A DNA stretch of 16,153 nucleotides from positions 1 to 16,153 of the forward strand of contig JAHWHT010000011.1 in assembly GCA_019323135.1 (NCBI GenBank), given 5' to 3'. Of the stretch, positions 15,301-16,153 are shown piece by piece; within the stretch, counting starts at the first letter, position 1; each line of letters begins with the position of its first letter. Below the pieces are notes generated by a model that was not told where the DNA came from, searched no databases, and saw only the letters and a program-made list of their open reading frames with translations. Both the position numbers and the translations under genes were made by a program. Origin of the DNA: Candidatus Woesearchaeota archaeon. GTDB taxonomy: Archaea > Nanobdellota > Nanobdellia > Woesearchaeales > ARS49.

Positions 15301-15568
15301 TTTATTCGCACACATCAACAGAGGAGTTTTGTATCAAAATGCCGGCGCAAAGGAAAATGCAAGAGCAGATTATAGAACTGCGCTTGAAATCAATTCTCAA
15401 GCATGGCAGGCCAGTCTTCAATGGGGAATACTGGACGCGCAAGATCAAAAATATGCAGAAAGCCTAAGTCATCTAAGACATGCACACACTCATGCTCCAG
15501 AACAAACTAAATCACAAATTTCACAATACATACAACAAGTAGAACAAAAAATAAAAGAAAAAAAATAA
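12332..15568 (+). CDS. Transmembrane Ser/Thr protein kinase with TPR repeats (kinase 2)
   Basis: A 1078-residue protein. Residues 1-130 are an unrecognised charged, partly helical region. The kinase domain (about 134-453) has a complete Gly loop GRGGMGAVY (142-150), Lys167, probable helix-C Glu195, HRDLKPEN (282-289), DWG (303-305), MGTPKFMGPEQ (348-358) and Asp370. All catalytic residues are present. VMDWGLAK and the 44-residue stretch from DWG to GTP resemble bacterial, planctomycete-type kinases, suggesting horizontal origin. A membrane helix lies at about 477-497, then an Ala/Lys/Glu-rich coiled coil (about 500-555). TPR-like units begin at about 560, and nine run in exact 34-residue register over about 753-1057. 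With a cytosolic kinase domain the TPRs would be extracytoplasmic, as in PknB-type receptors. It lies between two S-layer-like genes, divergent from the first and convergent with the second. Confidence 0.93.
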   Translation: MVEWKIFRQDAVNILGEDKVSRGEQIYKGQFKEGRIDINKLFKILNKEGLLKPKQKKQIQTAFQQRSQEERNVTIANTPAKRNVPLTRINGTDETKTLHQPGKVPKTIETDEEEIDISAHLDGFDDEKATYIGKYKIIKELGRGGMGAVYLCEDPTFETVQREVAVKKLILPAKKAKNKQAQAELTTRTERAKREAGLTAILARHDNIIKIYDSGIDPTDNNFFYSMEVVNGKEWNDVLRTVAEIRRTNKPLPERYSLENMLETLLKVCDAMAYAHDQEIIHRDLKPENVMVDEKFGSVKVMDWGLAKKIDEADTLRLTQSKKTLEEYMKNMDVGRTITALTIDGQIMGTPKFMGPEQATNAKRLDQTADVYSLGAMLYNVLTGKPPIVTKGSIWNLIKKIKAGDITPPIKSKNPLYQIPPEINAITMKALAKDKRNRYQTAKELAKDIRAFLTNKEVSSYPYTFSEKAARFVQKHATATIATLLLTLGLGISGVAYQSFRAADARADAETARAEKADLEKKIEKQKRKKAEKRAVKAEDAYEGQSEAINKLQSLEQLTQNEDYYDAALQIINEAVHESKNFWQPYLARAKHYATFGHYTEAEEDFEKAQILYKKQHQKESVEIWFEAGMQYGLPAGLGGQGESDKALQYFEKAVQIGPKTVWGKLSRAVSQIIHAKKNPEDAWELIPDALEATSNLNQDTVAKNITATQLVYAWIKGASVISKYKYPVFFEYADLPEAKKTLEKLIRENKGNIHIKNFLALIYKKTGNCDKAIELLSDILSIQEHSFFYTNRGSTYSELGNLEKALLDFNKALQLNFDDADVYVEIGIAHLHQNDFDTAIKNFRKAIRMSPKSAIAHYNLGLAFYQKKDLENALTQFNEAIHINKYYSGAYSGLGMIFADQEQHERAIELYTKAIQCNSKDPFFYTNRGNSFTAEGNLEEAIQDYDTAIKLDSEYANAYYSRARAHTKNNAFEKAIQDYTETIKRDKKHLFAHINRGVLYQNAGAKENARADYRTALEINSQAWQASLQWGILDAQDQKYAESLSHLRHAHTHAPEQTKSQISQYIQQVEQKIKEKK

Positions 15569-15572
15569 ATTC
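15542..15572 (-). terminator. Poly-T terminator of the second S-layer-like gene within the kinase 2 coding end
   Basis: After the stop at 15573 the minus strand reads ATTTATTTTTTTTCTTTTATTTTTTG, the complement of the Lys-rich C-terminus of kinase 2 (QKIKEKK). It is a strong oligo-T terminator. The plus strand beyond the kinase 2 stop has no T-run, so kinase 2 transcripts may read antisense into the S-layer-like gene. Confidence 0.5.
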
Positions 15573-16153
15573 TTAAATTGCAGTCACTGTTATCGTCTTA
15601 TTCATAATGAATTCTTGGTCATCACCTGGCTTCCAGATGCCAGTAACTTCACAAGCAATCTGTTCACAAGTAGACGTAGGCGTAATATTACCCATACCGA
15701 AGCTTGCACTCGTGAAACCAGTCATATCAATACCAATACCACCATTAGCACCAATGACCCAACTTCTACCAGGAACTGCAAGCCAACTTACACAACCGTC
15801 AGTACCAACACCGTATGTGCTGAATAATCCTGCACAATTAGCATTCTTAGTAACAGTCGCATTAGCAGTCCTACACTCCATAGTCAAATTAGTCATAGTA
15901 ATCAACGAATCAGTAGCCAAAGTCATATTCAGTCTATAGTTCTGGAACATACCCCAAACCTTCTCAACCTCAGCCTGACAAGTACCATTACTCAAATCAA
16001 AACTACAATTCACACAAGTACCCAAAGTCGTATCAAACGTACCATTAAAAGACTGGAAGTCCAACTGGAAGTTCAAAATATTAATATCCGGATGCATAGT
16101 CTGAATAACAACCTGCTTATCAGTCGTAAACCGATAAGTACCATTAGGATTAA
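15573..16153 (-). CDS. S-layer-like surface protein, C-terminal part (gene runs off the window)
   Basis: The open frame continues to the window edge, so only the last 192 residues are seen; the Met at 16097 is internal. The visible part is the same module as residues 573-764 of the gene at 9638: NPNGTYRFTTDKQVV, eight cysteines in matching positions, abundant sequons, and the same final MNKTITVTAI. From that Met to the end 160 of 174 residues are identical. In a 93-nt sample at the 3' end I count 11 nucleotide differences, mostly silent, so the copies diverged under selection for protein sequence. There is no membrane anchor. Convergent with kinase 2, 4 bp between stops. Probably a second major surface protein; its N-terminal region may differ. 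Confidence 0.85.
   Translation of the reverse strand, partial: NPNGTYRFTTDKQVVIQTMHPDINILNFQLDFQSFNGTFDTTLGTCVNCSFDLSNGTCQAEVEKVWGMFQNYRLNMTLATDSLITMTNLTMECRTANATVTKNANCAGLFSTYGVGTDGCVSWLAVPGRSWVIGANGGIGIDMTGFTSASFGMGNITPTSTCEQIACEVTGIWKPGDDQEFIMNKTITVTAI

Noticed and set aside
15573..16097. Stand-alone 174-residue secreted-domain gene starting at Met 16097
   Set aside because: The frame stays open to the window edge and the upstream residues (NPNGTYRFTTDKQVVIQT) match the internal sequence of the paralog, so this is the 3' end of a larger gene.

Overview
The window looks like part of a small-genome archaeal chromosome, most likely a DPANN lineage (Woesearchaeota/Pacearchaeota-like). It carries an archaeal exosome/proteasome superoperon, AT-rich intergenic DNA with archaeal TATA boxes, anti-16S motifs of the GAGGTGA type, several promoters so close to the ATG that leaderless mRNAs are expected, and a set of secreted, sequon-rich or Ig-like surface proteins. 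The lineage is an inference; the archaeal assignment is firm.

Layout. 1-634 (+): a two-gene VapBC-type toxin-antitoxin module. 664-5271 (-): a housekeeping block read right to left as rnp2 (RNase P Pop5), psmA (proteasome alpha), SBDS, rrp4, rrp41, rrp42, rpoK and a DUF357 gene. Most of these genes overlap or are separated by a few bases. A poly-T terminator and a duplicated TATA-like repeat separate DUF357 from rpoK. 5272-5476: a divergent control region with inverted repeats. 5477-6613 (+): a soluble Hanks-type Ser/Thr kinase (kinase 1). 6617-9596 (-): a three-gene cell-surface operon: a 76-residue membrane peptide, a 410-residue beta-sandwich membrane protein, and an Ig-like/LamG membrane protein. 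9638-11932 (-): a 764-residue secreted S-layer-like protein. 11945-12331: a 390-bp divergent intergenic region rich in inverted and direct repeats. 12332-15568 (+): a 1078-residue kinase-TM-coiled coil-TPR protein (kinase 2). 15573-16153 (-): the 3' end of a second S-layer-like gene whose C-terminal domain is about 92% identical to that of the first.

How the parts may work together. The left half is RNA processing and decay, ribosome maturation, protein turnover and transcription. The right half (5477-16153) alternates two bacterial-type Ser/Thr kinases with genes for surface proteins. Kinase 2 sits between two paralogous surface-protein genes and is transcribed divergently from the first. 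The two kinase promoters share a CGTAAGT-(aa)-TTTAAATA element. Three of the surface proteins carry a related NPxGTxRF or GGQIRF motif. I read this as a candidate surface-sensing and phospho-signalling locus that could govern cell envelope or attachment. That is inference from gene context, not demonstrated function.
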